A DNA stretch of 52,255 nt from an uncultured Prevotellaceae bacterium (lineage in GTDB: Bacteria > Bacteroidota > Bacteroidia > Bacteroidales > Bacteroidaceae), in contig CAMJZV010000023.1 of the NCBI GenBank assembly GCA_946410305.1, positions 1 through 52,255 on the forward strand. Direction: 5' to 3'. Shown in pieces: positions 43,064-52,255 of this stretch. The notes beneath the pieces were generated by a model, which ran no database searches, was not told the origin of the DNA, and saw only the letters and a list, made by a program, of their open reading frames with translations. How positions within the stretch are numbered: position 1 is the first letter of the stretch; each line of letters starts with the position of its first letter. A program made the translations under genes and the position numbers.

Positions 43064-44236
43064 TTATTCATTAAAAATAGAGAAGGTGTAAGAAGCATGG
43101 CTGTAGTACTTCTCACCGGGCTTCAGCACGGGACTTGCCCACTCAGGATGGTTGGGGCTGTCGGGATACTTCTGGCTCTCCAGACATACGCTGACGTGCT
43201 TCGGATACTTCAGACCGTGCTTGCGGATGATGTCTGCATCCTTGCCAACACCCTGGAAGTTACCCGAGTAAACCTGTACGCCAGGCTCGTTGGTGCGCAT
43301 CTCCATCAGGATACCAGTCTTGGGAGAATACAATGAGGCACATACCTGAGTGTCGTCACCTGCGGTGTTCAGACAGTAGTTGTGGTCGTAACCTGTTGCG
43401 TTCTGTACCTGGTCGTAAGTAGAGTTGATAGAGTCGCCAACAGCGTGAGGAGTGCGGAAGTCCATAGCGGTTCCCTCAACATTGCGAATCTCACCAGTGG
43501 GGATATACAACTTGTCAGAAGCTGTGAACTTGTCAGCATTGACATACAGCACCTGATCGTAGGCAGCCTTTGTGAAGTCACCACTCAGGTTATAGTAGTT
43601 GTGGTTGGTCTGGTTGATGATGGTCTCCTTGTCAGTTGTAGCCTCCCACACCATATCCAGTGTGTTGTCAGCAGTAACCTTGTAAGTGGTTGTAGCAGTA
43701 ACAGTACCAGGGAAACCGTTCTCACCATCCTGAGCGACAATGGTCAGCTTCAGGATAGAGTCGCCAATCTGCTCAGCATCGTACACCTGGTTCATCCAGC
43801 CAGTGGTGCCACCACCATGCAGGCAGTTAGGACCGTCGTTCTGCTTCAGCTGATAGACAGAGTCGCCCAACTGGAACTGGCCGTTCTTGATACGGTTGGC
43901 ATAGCGACCTACGCTTGAACCGTAGTCAGAGGGAGAATTCAGCGTGTCAGCATACTGAGCAATGTTGTCGAAACCAAGCACGACATCGGTGGGTTTGCCA
44001 TCCTTGTCGGGCACGACGAGCGATACGATACGACCACCATAGTTGGTGATGCATACCTCCATCCCGTTCTGGTTCTTCAACGTGTACAGCTTGACGGGCT
44101 TCTCGTTGATGAGGGTGTCGAACTTGGCAGGATCGAGTCCTGACACTGTCAGTGTCTGCTCAGGGGCAGAACTACATGCTGTAAGCATTGCTGCTGCAAC
44201 GCCTACAAGACAAAATGTTGCTTTTAAGCCTTTCAT
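43064..44236 (-). CDS. galM: Aldose 1-epimerase (mutarotase), lipoprotein
   Basis: The 390-residue protein has a lipoprotein signal (lipobox 'MLTAC', Cys21), which puts it in the periplasm or outer membrane. The mutarotase domain has 'NYGGRIVSLVVPDKDGKPTD', 'SVGRYANRIKNG', 'CLHGGGTTGW', 'NQTNHNYYNLSG' (catalytic His) and 'TNEPGVQVYSGN' with the catalytic Glu region near the end. It interconverts sugar anomers, here probably of arabinose before uptake. It is the first gene of the operon. Confidence 0.93.
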   Translation of the reverse strand: MKGLKATFCLVGVAAAMLTACSSAPEQTLTVSGLDPAKFDTLINEKPVKLYTLKNQNGMEVCITNYGGRIVSLVVPDKDGKPTDVVLGFDNIAQYADTLNSPSDYGSSVGRYANRIKNGQFQLGDSVYQLKQNDGPNCLHGGGTTGWMNQVYDAEQIGDSILKLTIVAQDGENGFPGTVTATTTYKVTADNTLDMVWEATTDKETIINQTNHNYYNLSGDFTKAAYDQVLYVNADKFTASDKLYIPTGEIRNVEGTAMDFRTPHAVGDSINSTYDQVQNATGYDHNYCLNTAGDDTQVCASLYSPKTGILMEMRTNEPGVQVYSGNFQGVGKDADIIRKHGLKYPKHVSVCLESQKYPDSPNHPEWASPVLKPGEKYYSHASYTFSIFNE

Positions 44237-44260
44237 TTCTTTGATGTTTTAAGTTGTATA

Positions 44261-44297
44261 GTCAAATTTGGGTGTAAAATTACAATTTATATTTGAC
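44261..44297. promoter_or_regulatory. Concentric dyad, candidate AraR operator of the arabinose operon
   Basis: gtcaaat (44261-44267) is complemented by atttgac (44291-44297), and between them tgtaa-aa-ttaca (44273-44284) is an inner palindrome with almost the same centre. It lies 25-61 bases before the galM ATG. I could not find a convincing TAnnTTTG box here. Confidence 0.6.
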
Positions 44298-44364
44298 CTG
44301 ACAAAATAAAACGCCAAAAAAACACTTATTCCATGCCTAAAAATTGTTAAGAGTACTCATTTCG

Positions 44365-46815
44365 TCAATCTTCTTTGCGCTCTTCGGCCGATTGCTGGTT
44401 TTCAGGTAGCGACTGTTGGCTGGCATTTGACTCTGCTGGACGACTGACAATGTTGCCCATTTCGTCATAGGTTTCTACCATTTGCTGACCGTCCTGTGCC
44501 AAGCTGTCTACTGCCAGAGAGTCTGAATCAGAAGGAGCCTTGAAGTAGCCACCACAACTGTAGTCGTTAGGTGACAGACCTTCAAACTTGTCGAACTTAG
44601 CATGATACTGGGGGAAGTTCTTGTCGGCAAGGACGCTCTGCAGGAAGTAGCCACAGATGGGCAAGGCCGTTCGGTTGCCCTGTCCGAGTTCTCCCGTGCG
44701 GAAGTGTATGCAACGGTATTCGCCACCCACCCAGGCACCAACGACCAGTTTGGGCGTAGTGCCAATAAACCAAGCATCGGAGTGGTTGTTTGACGTACCC
44801 GTCTTGCCACCGAAGTCAGTATCTGTATCGTAGCCTACGAAGCCACGCAGGCGTGAAGAGGTGCCACTCATACCACCCATCAGCAACTGCTGAACCATAA
44901 AGGCTGACTTGCGTGAGATGACTTGTTCGTCATCCTTTGGAGCTACATAGATCTCGTTGCCATCACGGTCAAGAATGCGCGTGACGAGAATAGGAGCACG
45001 ATGTACACCATTGTTACAGGGGGTACAATAGGCGTTGACCAGCTCTTCCAACGTGACGTCGCTAGAACCCAGTGCCAGTGCGGGTGTGGGGTCGAGGCGG
45101 CTCTTGATACCCATATCGTGGGCAGTCTTGGCAATACGCTCAATGCCACATTCCTGTCCCAGACGTACGGCTACAGAGTTGATACTCATGGCAAAGGCCT
45201 GCTTCAGCGTGATGTTGACACCTGAGAAACGACCATCAGCATTGGTAGGAGCCCACGTTACCTCTTTCTTCTCCTTGGCGTCATAGACCTTCATCGAGAA
45301 GTATTCGTCCTTACGGGTGTCACAAGGTGTGATGCCCTGATTCATGGCCTCGGTATATACGAAGAGCTTGAAGGTAGAACCAGGCTGGCGCATGGCTGTC
45401 ACCTTGTCGTACTTCCACGTCTTGAAATCGATGTCACCCACCCAGGCTTTCACATGGCCTGTCTGAGGCTCCATAGCAATGAATCCACAGTGCATGAAGT
45501 GCTCCATATAGCGGATAGAGTCCATCGTCGACATCTCTTTCTCAATGATGCCCTGCTCATAGTCAAAGAGCTTCACCTTGTGCGGCAGATTCAGGTAATA
45601 GTCAATGCTGTCCTGATTGTTGTCGTACTTCTGTGCCAGCATCTTATAATATGAGGTCTTCTTGGCTAGGTCTTCGATGAAGTGAGGAATCTCTACGTGG
45701 CGCTCGTCTTGCCAGGGATTGGTAGAACCCCAATGGGCATTGAAGGTCTTCTGCACCTGCTTCATCTGCTTGACGGCAGCCTCCTCAGCATACTTCTGCA
45801 TGCGGGTGTCGATGGTGGTATAGATTTTCAGACCGTCCCTATAGAGATCGTAGCCGTTCTCATTGCACCACTTCTGCAGGTGGTTCTTCACGGCCTCACG
45901 GAAGTAGAGTGCCTGACCATCGTAGTTGTTCTCTACGCTGAAGTCCAGCTTCACGGATTTTACTTTCAGCGTATCGTAGGCCTCCTGCGTCAAGTGTTTA
46001 TGCTTCAACATGTTGTTGAGCACCACGTTGCGACGGTTCATGGAGTTCTTGGGGTTGATGCGGGGATTGTAATAAGTAGTGGCCTTCAAGAGTCCCACCA
46101 AAACGGCAGCCTGGTCGGCAGTAAGGTCTTTCGGAGTAGTGCCGAAATAGGTTTTTGCGGCCGTTTTGATGCCAAATGCGTTAGAGCCGAAGTCTACGGT
46201 GTTGGCATACATCGTTAGAATCTCCTGCTTGTTAAAGAAAAGCTCGATTTTTACGGCTGTAATCCACTCCTTGCTCTTCATGATAAGCATCTTGACACCG
46301 GGGATATAGCCCAACAGTCCCGTAGAATACTCTGTACGTACACGGAACATGTTCTTTACCAGCTGTTGGGTGATGGTCGATGCTCCACGGGCCTCGTGGT
46401 GTACCACGTAGTCCTTGAAAGCAGCGAAGACTCCTTGGAAGTCGATACCGAAATGATGATAGAAGCGCTCGTCTTCCGTGTCTACCAGTGCCTGCCAGAA
46501 TACGGGGTTGATGTCTTCGTACTCAACGGGTGTGCGGTTCTCGCTGAAATATTTACCAATCAGTACGCCATCAGCACTATATAATTCAGAGGCCTGTACG
46601 GTCTTAGGATTCATGATGGCATTCATGCCAGGTGATCGTCCGAAGAGCCAAAGGAAGTTGAAGTCTACCATCAACAGGTAGAGTAGGAAGGAAAAGACAA
46701 ATGTCAAGAATGCGATTCCAACCTTGTTGTACCATTTGTGCCCGATATATAGACTCTTATACCAGGGCCAGAAGCCTTTGATGGCTTGCCAGCATCTATC
46801 CATGTAATTCTTCAT
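44365..46815 (-). CDS. Class A penicillin-binding protein 1A
   Basis: The 816-residue bifunctional peptidoglycan synthase has a cytoplasmic start, a membrane helix at about 30-55, a GT51 glycosyltransferase domain with '[18 protein letters not shown]' and '[15 protein letters not shown]' at about 110-160, and a transpeptidase domain with SxxK 'PGSTFKLF' (Ser near 485), SxN 'SINSVAVR' and KTG '[15 protein letters not shown]'. A Gln/Ser-rich tail follows. Its start overlaps the end of miaA by 20 bases, so it ends the lpx operon. Confidence 0.94.
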   Translation of the reverse strand: MKNYMDRCWQAIKGFWPWYKSLYIGHKWYNKVGIAFLTFVFSFLLYLLMVDFNFLWLFGRSPGMNAIMNPKTVQASELYSADGVLIGKYFSENRTPVEYEDINPVFWQALVDTEDERFYHHFGIDFQGVFAAFKDYVVHHEARGASTITQQLVKNMFRVRTEYSTGLLGYIPGVKMLIMKSKEWITAVKIELFFNKQEILTMYANTVDFGSNAFGIKTAAKTYFGTTPKDLTADQAAVLVGLLKATTYYNPRINPKNSMNRRNVVLNNMLKHKHLTQEAYDTLKVKSVKLDFSVENNYDGQALYFREAVKNHLQKWCNENGYDLYRDGLKIYTTIDTRMQKYAEEAAVKQMKQVQKTFNAHWGSTNPWQDERHVEIPHFIEDLAKKTSYYKMLAQKYDNNQDSIDYYLNLPHKVKLFDYEQGIIEKEMSTMDSIRYMEHFMHCGFIAMEPQTGHVKAWVGDIDFKTWKYDKVTAMRQPGSTFKLFVYTEAMNQGITPCDTRKDEYFSMKVYDAKEKKEVTWAPTNADGRFSGVNITLKQAFAMSINSVAVRLGQECGIERIAKTAHDMGIKSRLDPTPALALGSSDVTLEELVNAYCTPCNNGVHRAPILVTRILDRDGNEIYVAPKDDEQVISRKSAFMVQQLLMGGMSGTSSRLRGFVGYDTDTDFGGKTGTSNNHSDAWFIGTTPKLVVGAWVGGEYRCIHFRTGELGQGNRTALPICGYFLQSVLADKNFPQYHAKFDKFEGLSPNDYSCGGYFKAPSDSDSLAVDSLAQDGQQMVETYDEMGNIVSRPAESNASQQSLPENQQSAEERKED

Positions 46816-47698
46816 AGTGCTTAAGATAGTTCAATATTTCTTGTATGTTGTCTGGATGGAACCAGTGCATGTCCTCGTCACGCTTATACCATGTCAGTTG
46901 TTTGCGGGCATAGCGTCGGGTATTCCCCTTGATACGTTCTACGGCTTCATCGAGTGGCCAGCGTCCGTCTAGATAGTCGAAGAGTTCTTTATATCCTACT
47001 GTGTTCAAGGCGTTTGTGTTTCTTTTGTTAATGAGACTCTTTACCTCCTCCAACAGCCCATCATTCATCATCTGGTCAACACGTCGGTTGATGCGATTGT
47101 ATAGTTCTTCACGCTCTCTGTTCAGTCCAATCTTTACGATTTGGAAGGGACGCTCCTTTTTCTGTTGGGTGCGGAACGAAGTGTACGTCTTGCCTGTCTG
47201 GTGACAGATTTCCAACGCATGGATCACACGTCGATAGTTCTGACGGTCTACGATGGCGTAGTGTTCGGGGTCTAACTGGCGTAGTTCTTCACAGAGCGCC
47301 TCCAGTCCTTCCTCGGCATAGCGTCGCTTCATCTCCTCACGGATGTCGTCACGAACGGTGGGGATATCGTCTATTCCGTTGCATACTGCATCAATGTACA
47401 TCATGCTGCCACCAGATAACAGTTCGATGGGCGATGAAGACTCCTTTATGTACGACAACACCTCCTGTTCGTACATGGAGGCGTTGTAGTAGTCATCTAT
47501 GCTTTTGGTGCCCACGAAGAGGTGAGGGGCTTGCTGTAGTTGCTCGTCGGTAGGCGCAGCAGTACCAATCTTCAGTTCTCTGTAGATTTGTCTGGAGTCA
47601 GCATTGATAATAGGTATACCATAGTGTTGTGCCAACTCTATGGTCAGCGCCGTCTTACCAACTGCTGTAGGGCCTGTAATGACAACCAGCGTTTTCAA
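46796..47698 (-). CDS. miaA: tRNA dimethylallyltransferase
   Basis: The 300-residue enzyme adds the dimethylallyl group to A37 of UNN-reading tRNAs. The P-loop '[19 protein letters not shown]' (5-23), '[20 protein letters not shown]', '[18 protein letters not shown]', and '[14 protein letters not shown]' near the end are the family blocks. It lies 21 bases after lpxA and overlaps PBP1A. Confidence 0.96.
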   Translation of the reverse strand: MKTLVVITGPTAVGKTALTIELAQHYGIPIINADSRQIYRELKIGTAAPTDEQLQQAPHLFVGTKSIDDYYNASMYEQEVLSYIKESSSPIELLSGGSMMYIDAVCNGIDDIPTVRDDIREEMKRRYAEEGLEALCEELRQLDPEHYAIVDRQNYRRVIHALEICHQTGKTYTSFRTQQKKERPFQIVKIGLNREREELYNRINRRVDQMMNDGLLEEVKSLINKRNTNALNTVGYKELFDYLDGRWPLDEAVERIKGNTRRYARKQLTWYKRDEDMHWFHPDNIQEILNYLKHYEELHG

Positions 47699-47719
47699 TT
47701 GTCAATGATCAATTATTCT

Positions 47720-48490
47720 TTAGCGAATGACTCCTCGCTTTGAGCTCTCAATGAATGAGCAGATGTAGTCAACCTCCTTAGAATCAGGATATTTTGCACG
47801 TGCCTCGGCGACACCGTCCTTCATGATTCCCTTGGAGTAGATGATGCGATAAGCATCGTGGATGGCGTCAATCGTCTCGTTAGAGAAACCTCTGCGACGC
47901 AAGCCAATCAGGTTGACACCAGCATAGCGGATAGGCTCTTTACCTGCAATGACGTATGGAGGAATATCCTGTGAGGTGCGGCTACCGCCCTGGAACATGA
48001 TATAGCCGCCAACGTGCAGGAACTGGTGGAACAGGCAGCATGCAGAGATGATGGCGTTATCGTCAACGATGACTTCTCCGGCAAACTTCGTTGAGTTACC
48101 GATAATGCAGCCATTACCAATAACACAGTCGTGACCGATATGCATATTCTCCATCAACAAATTACCATTGCCAACGACTGTCTTACCTTTTGATGCGGTA
48201 CCACGGCTGATGGTCACATTCTCGCGGATGGAGTTGTTGTTGCCAATCTCGCAGGTAGTATCCTCGCCCTGGAATTTCAGATCCTGGGGTTTTGTAGAGA
48301 TGCTGGCACCAGGGAAGAACTCGTTGTTATTGCCAATACGAGCACCGAAATGGATGGTGACGTTATTCAGGAATTTGTTGTTGTCGCCAATGACGACATT
48401 CTTGTCAATGACACAGAAGGGTCCAATCTCGTTGTTGTCACCAATCTTGGCTTCTGGGTCAACAACTGCTAATGGATGTATTTTATTCAT
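47720..48490 (-). CDS. lpxA: UDP-N-acetylglucosamine O-acyltransferase
   Basis: The 256-residue acyl-ACP-dependent enzyme does the first step of lipid A synthesis. The N-terminal left-handed beta helix is built of hexapeptide repeats ('IGDNNEIGPFCVIDKNVVIG'), the catalytic His lies in 'MENMHIGHDCVIGN' (near 125), and the C-terminal helices contain 'GLRRRGFSNETIDAIHDAYR'. It starts 6 bases after lpxC-fabZ. Confidence 0.97.
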   Translation of the reverse strand: MNKIHPLAVVDPEAKIGDNNEIGPFCVIDKNVVIGDNNKFLNNVTIHFGARIGNNNEFFPGASISTKPQDLKFQGEDTTCEIGNNNSIRENVTISRGTASKGKTVVGNGNLLMENMHIGHDCVIGNGCIIGNSTKFAGEVIVDDNAIISACCLFHQFLHVGGYIMFQGGSRTSQDIPPYVIAGKEPIRYAGVNLIGLRRRGFSNETIDAIHDAYRIIYSKGIMKDGVAEARAKYPDSKEVDYICSFIESSKRGVIR

Positions 48491-48496
48491 AGTATT

Positions 48497-49882
48497 TTAT
48501 TCTTTATTCTTAACAATCTGTGCTGTGAAGGTAGCCTCGGCAACAACATGGTCGCCTACAAAGATATAGCCCTTCATCGAAGAAATGCCGTGACGTACAG
48601 GTGCCAGCAGGTCGACCTTGAAGATCAGGGTGTCACCAGGAACAACCTTCTGGCGGAACTTCACGTCGTCAATCTTCATGAAGTAGGTTGACCAGCTTGA
48701 GGGATCCTCCAGTGTGTTCAGTACCAACAGTCCGCCACACTGTGCCATCGCCTCAATCTGCAGTACACCAGGCATCACAGGCTCTTCAGGGAAGTGGCCC
48801 TGGAAGAACGGCTCGTTAGAGGTGACATTCTTGATACCAACGATGGTATTTGCACCCAGCGAGATAACCTTATCTACCAACTGCATGGGGTAACGGTGGG
48901 GCAGCAGTTCACGGATGCGGTTGACATCCATTACCGGCTCCTCGTTGGGATCGTAGAATGGTGCCTGAATCTCGTGCTTGCGAATCTCACGGCGCATCTG
49001 ACGTGCAAACTTGTTATTGATGGTATGTCCGGGACGTGTTGCGATGATGCGACCCTTGATGGGCTTGCCGATCAGCGCCATATCGCCGATGACGTCCAGC
49101 AACTTGTGGCGAGTACATTCGTTCTCCCATACCAGCGGCTTGTGTTGTATGTAGCCCAGCTCGGTAGCATCGCGATGCTCCACACCCAGCATGTCTGCCA
49201 GCATGTCGAGGCGCTCCTGTGTTGTCTGGCGCTCGTAGATGACGATAGCGTTGTCCAGGTCGCCACCCTTGATGAGGTTAGCCTGCAACAGCGGTTCGAT
49301 GTCGCGTACAAAGACAAAGGTACGTGCGGGAGCTATCTCTGCAGGGAAGTCCTCTACCTTGTTGACGGTAGCAAACTGCGAATTGATAATCTTTGAGTCA
49401 AAGGAGCACATGGCGGTGATAGAGAACTCGTCATCGGGCAGGATAGTGATGCACGAACCTGTCTTCTCGTCCTTCACCTCAATCTTTTTGCGGATAACAT
49501 ACCAGTCTTTTGGTGCATTCTGCTCCTCGACACCTACCTCCTTGATTTTCTGGATATATTGGATAGCAGAACCGTCAAGGATGGGGAATTCTGGTCCGTT
49601 GACCTGAATCATACAGTTGTCAATTCCCAATGCATATAGTGCTGCCAAACCGTGCTCTACGGTAGAAACGCGAGCATCGCCCTTGGCCAAAACCGTACCA
49701 CGCTGGGTGTCAACAACATTTTCAGCGATACCGTCAATGATAGGCTCACCTTCAAGGTCGATACGCTGTATCTTGTAACCAGTATTCTCTGGAGCAGGAT
49801 TAAATGTTACTGTGAGATTCAAACCCGTGTGCAATCCCTTGCCGAAGAGCGAGAAACTGCCTTTGAGCGTTTTCTGTTTCAT
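48497..49882 (-). CDS. lpxC/fabZ: Bifunctional LpxC deacetylase/FabZ dehydratase fusion
   Basis: The 461-residue protein joins two enzymes. Residues 1-310 are LpxC, the zinc UDP-3-O-acyl-GlcNAc deacetylase ('GKGLHTGLNLTVTFNPAP', 'VSTVEHGLAALYALGIDN' with a zinc His, 'RHKLLDVIGDMALIG' with His and Asp). Residues about 315-461 are FabZ, 3-hydroxyacyl-ACP dehydratase ('LLPHRYPMQLVDKVI', catalytic His and Glu in 'GHFPEEPVMPGVLQIEAMAQ'). The fusion is known in Bacteroidetes. It is 6 bases from both neighbours. Confidence 0.97.
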   Translation of the reverse strand: MKQKTLKGSFSLFGKGLHTGLNLTVTFNPAPENTGYKIQRIDLEGEPIIDGIAENVVDTQRGTVLAKGDARVSTVEHGLAALYALGIDNCMIQVNGPEFPILDGSAIQYIQKIKEVGVEEQNAPKDWYVIRKKIEVKDEKTGSCITILPDDEFSITAMCSFDSKIINSQFATVNKVEDFPAEIAPARTFVFVRDIEPLLQANLIKGGDLDNAIVIYERQTTQERLDMLADMLGVEHRDATELGYIQHKPLVWENECTRHKLLDVIGDMALIGKPIKGRIIATRPGHTINNKFARQMRREIRKHEIQAPFYDPNEEPVMDVNRIRELLPHRYPMQLVDKVISLGANTIVGIKNVTSNEPFFQGHFPEEPVMPGVLQIEAMAQCGGLLVLNTLEDPSSWSTYFMKIDDVKFRQKVVPGDTLIFKVDLLAPVRHGISSMKGYIFVGDHVVAEATFTAQIVKNKE

Positions 49883-49888
49883 AGTATC

Positions 49889-50872
49889 TTATTTTGTTTT
49901 CTTGAGTTCTTCTATTTCCTTACGCAGGGCACCAAGCTCTTTGTACATATCGGGCAGACGCTTCATGACAGCCTGAGCTTTGAAGAAAATCTTCGGGTCG
50001 ATGGCGGGAGCGCCAATCAGTTGCTCGCCATTGCCCTTGGTATTGCTGATAACACCAGCCTGAGCACCTACGAAGGTCTTGTCGGCAATCTTGATGTGGC
50101 CAGAGAAACCAGCCTGTCCGCCAACCATACACCAGGCACCAATCTTGGTACTTCCTGCCAAACCTACCTGAGCAGACATAACGGTGTTCTCACCGATTTC
50201 GCAGTTGTGGGCTACCTGGATGAGGTTGTCCAGCTTCACACCCTTATGGATGATGGTCTGACCCATGGTAGAGCGGTCTACACAGGTGTTGGCACCAATC
50301 TCCACATTATCCTCAATGACCACGATACCAATCTGTGGAATCTTGTCGTAACCTTCCTGGTTGGGAGCAAAGCCGAAACCGTCGGCACCAATCACGCTAC
50401 CGGCATGAATGGTGACATTCTTGCCAATCTTACAGCCGTCATAGATGGTGACATGGGGGAAGATGCGTGAGCCGTCACCAATGGTTACGTTGTCGCCGAT
50501 ATAGGCAAATGGGGCAATATATACGTTTTCACCGATTTTGGCTGACTTTGAGACAAAGGCCAGTGGGTCGACGCCCGTCTTCTGTGGCATCATCGAGGCA
50601 TACAGCTGTAACAGCTTGGCCACACTCTCATAGGCGTTCTTCACGCGGATAAGCGTGCAACTGACGGATTGTGTCAGTTCTACGTCCTCATTGACGAGCA
50701 CTACGCTCGACTTTGTCTCATAGATATAGGGGGTGTATTTCGGATTAGAAAGGAAAGAAATAGCTCCTTCCTGACCTTCTTCAATCTTCGCAAAGGTGTT
50801 GATCTTGGCGTCTGGATTGCCCTCAACACGGCCGTTAATCATGTCGGCAATTTGCTTGGCAGTAAACTCCAT
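49889..50872 (-). CDS. lpxD: UDP-3-O-(3-hydroxyacyl)glucosamine N-acyltransferase
   Basis: The 327-residue enzyme does the third lipid A step. It has an N-terminal uridine-binding domain (1-100), a left-handed beta helix with hexapeptide repeats ('[20 protein letters not shown]'), the catalytic His in '[17 protein letters not shown]' (near 235), and a C-terminal helical/coiled-coil end ('[19 protein letters not shown]'). It is the first lpx gene after its own promoter. Confidence 0.96.
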   Translation of the reverse strand: MEFTAKQIADMINGRVEGNPDAKINTFAKIEEGQEGAISFLSNPKYTPYIYETKSSVVLVNEDVELTQSVSCTLIRVKNAYESVAKLLQLYASMMPQKTGVDPLAFVSKSAKIGENVYIAPFAYIGDNVTIGDGSRIFPHVTIYDGCKIGKNVTIHAGSVIGADGFGFAPNQEGYDKIPQIGIVVIEDNVEIGANTCVDRSTMGQTIIHKGVKLDNLIQVAHNCEIGENTVMSAQVGLAGSTKIGAWCMVGGQAGFSGHIKIADKTFVGAQAGVISNTKGNGEQLIGAPAIDPKIFFKAQAVMKRLPDMYKELGALRKEIEELKKTK

Positions 50873-50900
50873 ATTATGTATTTAGTTTTAATAAACGCTG

Positions 50901-50908
50901 CAAAGTTA
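50901..50908 (-). promoter_or_regulatory. -7 promoter element of the lpxD-lpxC/fabZ-lpxA-miaA-PBP1A operon
   Basis: Minus-strand TAacTTTG lies 28 bases before the lpxD ATG, in the gap after the HD gene. Confidence 0.75.
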
Positions 50909-50919
50909 CAAAAAAAATC

Positions 50920-52140
50920 TTAAACTCGTTGATAACAGAGGTAATATTTGCGTATTTTTTTTGAAAGTAGTTGCACATTGAGGATTTCAGAGGCCTCTGC
51001 TATGTCTCTGACAGTGCCGTCTTTATACAGTATTCCGATGCTGTCGTCCTCAGGATTATACATGTCTTTCCCTATCTCTGTCAGCGACATCATATATTTT
51101 GTTTCGTCCTCGTTGATGCCCATCGTGGTGGCAATACGGGTACGAATCTCTGCCAGATACTCCTCTGTGGGCGACTCTTCTGTCACCTCCACCTTGAACA
51201 GTCGGCGGTCCACCAGGTCAGTGGCCAGCGTTGCCAGTATCTTGTCGTCATGGTGGCGCCACACCTTCAGGGCACTCCAGATATCAGAGTCGTCTAGTTC
51301 GGCATAGTTTCCGAGCGCTTCCTCGTGGGTGGCAAACCATTGGGCGTCAATGTTGTTATGAAGGAAATAGGCGAGGGCAGGGGAGGCAAACACCTCACGA
51401 CCTTCCTGTACCAGTTGCTTGGCTCTCTTCAGCGCATTGACCAGTATCTTCTCGTAGCCTACCGTTGTCTTGTGCAGATATACCTGCCAGTACATCAGTC
51501 GACGTGTCGTCAGGTAGTTCTCAACGGAGTATATTCCTTTGGCATCAACCACCAGACGGTCGTCAGCCACGTTGAGCATCTTGATGATACGAGCCGAACC
51601 GATATTACCCTCCGTCACGCCAGTAAAGAACGAGTCACGGCGCAGATAGTCCAGTCGGTCCATGTCCAGCTGCGAAGAGATGAGCTGGTGGAAAATCTTG
51701 TTGGGATATTCGTCCTTGAAGATACTGATAGCCAGATTCAGCTGACCTTTCAAGTCACGATTAATCTGCTCCATCATCAGCAGCGAGATGTCTTCGTGTG
51801 ATATGCCGCTGATCAGCGTGTTCTCAAGCACATGCGAGAACGGACCGTGGCCGATGTCGTGCATCAGAATGGCTGCCTGTACGGCCTCTGCCTCCATATC
51901 GAAGATATAGACGCCCTTCTCGGTCAGCGATTTCACCGCCTCAGACATCAGATGCAGGGCACCCAGCGAGTGCTGAAAACGAGTATGACGAGCACCTGGG
52001 TAGACTACTGAGGCTAATCCCAGCTGTACGATACGGTTTAAGCGCTGAAACAGCGGATGCTGCACGATGTCGTAAAGCAATCCCCTTCTGATCTTGATAA
52101 ATCCAAAGACAGGGTCGTTAATGATCTTATGTTCGTTCAT
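50920..52140 (-). CDS. HD-domain phosphohydrolase
   Basis: The 406-residue protein is of the SAMHD1/YdhJ-like HD family. 'RIVQLGLASVVYPGARHTRF' and 'QHSLGALHLMSEAV' give the first metal His, 'AILMHDIGHGPFSHVLEN' gives the HD pair, and 'SSQLDMDRLDYLRRDSFFTG' gives the last Asp. dNTP hydrolysis is the likely activity but not shown. I chose the ATG at 52140 just after the -7 box; the longer frame to 52251 would begin upstream of the promoter. It precedes the lpx operon. Confidence 0.9.
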   Translation of the reverse strand: MNEHKIINDPVFGFIKIRRGLLYDIVQHPLFQRLNRIVQLGLASVVYPGARHTRFQHSLGALHLMSEAVKSLTEKGVYIFDMEAEAVQAAILMHDIGHGPFSHVLENTLISGISHEDISLLMMEQINRDLKGQLNLAISIFKDEYPNKIFHQLISSQLDMDRLDYLRRDSFFTGVTEGNIGSARIIKMLNVADDRLVVDAKGIYSVENYLTTRRLMYWQVYLHKTTVGYEKILVNALKRAKQLVQEGREVFASPALAYFLHNNIDAQWFATHEEALGNYAELDDSDIWSALKVWRHHDDKILATLATDLVDRRLFKVEVTEESPTEEYLAEIRTRIATTMGINEDETKYMMSLTEIGKDMYNPEDDSIGILYKDGTVRDIAEASEILNVQLLSKKIRKYYLCYQRV

Positions 52141-52149
52141 AATTCCGTG

Positions 52150-52157
52150 CAAAGGTA
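52150..52157 (-). promoter_or_regulatory. -7 promoter element of the HD-domain gene
   Basis: Minus-strand TAccTTTG lies only 9 bases before the ATG at 52140, so the leader would be very short, as for rprX. Confidence 0.7.
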
Positions 52158-52235
52158 AGAAAATATATTGTAACGACCAAATATCTGCCAAAATTCTGTT
52201 CTCAACTTTCGCAAGCCCTGCTTGCTCAGTCTCGT

Positions 52236-52255
52236 AAGGGGCAAGGAGCAAGGAG
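52236..52255. repeat. Partial copy of the 'caagggg/caaggag' repeat at the window end
   Basis: aaggggcaaggagcaaggag runs into the end of the window and shares 18 bases with the left arm of the inverted repeat at 35896-35984. Confidence 0.75.

Noticed and set aside
52141..52251. N-terminal extension of the HD-domain protein
   Set aside because: It would begin upstream of the -7 box; the ATG at 52140 gives the usual 'MNEHKIINDPVFGF' start.

Overview
The window is a chromosomal stretch of a Bacteroidales bacterium, most likely Prevotella or a close relative. The evidence is the Bacteroidetes -7 promoter element (TAnnTTTG, usually read as TAccTTTGCa) 20-60 bases before most operons, the absence of Shine-Dalgarno sequences, the fused lpxC-fabZ gene, a RprX/RprY-type two-component pair, a GT3 (eukaryote-like) glycogen synthase, a Nudix-type AraR, a 36-residue 'smalltalk' peptide, and C-terminal tails of the form 'YxLxGQR...KGIxIxNGKKxxxK' on secreted proteins. 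GC content is moderate. Genus and species are inferred from gene style only.

Layout. 1-2860: accessory, phage/plasmid-like island with a VirE/DUF3987-type ATPase that appears to lack its N-terminal part, a small unknown gene, a phage P5-like protein, and short tandem repeats. 2900-6560: operon for a calycin-like secreted protein, a DUF4491 membrane protein and a TonB-dependent receptor. 6600-8960: sensor kinase/response regulator pair (rprXY). 9000-12740: lepA, a Crp/Fnr regulator, then convergent ispE and a small secreted protein. 12840-17210: glycogen synthase plus glucan phosphorylase with a strong terminator, then a C-terminal remnant of a lost secreted protein. 17570-19150: dcuB, divergent from an M6 protease. 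19195-28470: a long plus-strand run (M6 protease, DMP19, smpB, metH, HAD phosphatase, GHL10 hydrolase, metallo-beta-lactamase-fold hydrolase, DMT transporter), several genes overlapping by 4-10 bases. 28530-33450: valS (minus) divergent from rnpB, a YihY protein, and tRNA-Arg(ACG). 33470-36190: accessory region with a flavodoxin-like protein, a broken GNAT gene, DUF3795, a nested palindrome, and HU plus smalltalk. 36270-37880: panE and a cytidylate-kinase-like gene. 37990-44300: minus-strand arabinose operon galM-transporter-araR-araD-araA. 44365-52160: minus-strand envelope operon HD hydrolase-lpxD-lpxC/fabZ-lpxA-miaA-PBP1A.

How the genes fit together. The arabinose operon carries uptake, anomer conversion, isomerisation, epimerisation and its own regulator, but no ribulokinase. 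The glycogen pair covers polymer synthesis and breakdown. The lpx genes give the first lipid A steps together with FabZ, and PBP1A adds peptidoglycan synthesis. DcuB fits fumarate respiration/succinate export in an anaerobe.

The observations I find most unusual are: (i) a perfect 17-bp inverted repeat straddling the -7 box and the start codon of the sensor kinase gene, whose transcript would be almost leaderless; (ii) two inverted copies of a ~34-bp GC-rich palindromic element inserted in frame inside valS; (iii) a 22-bp inverted repeat enclosing a perfect 38-bp palindrome near 35.1 kb; (iv) a concentric dyad in front of the arabinose operon; and (v) an open frame of good coding appearance but without a start codon in the leader of the HU gene.
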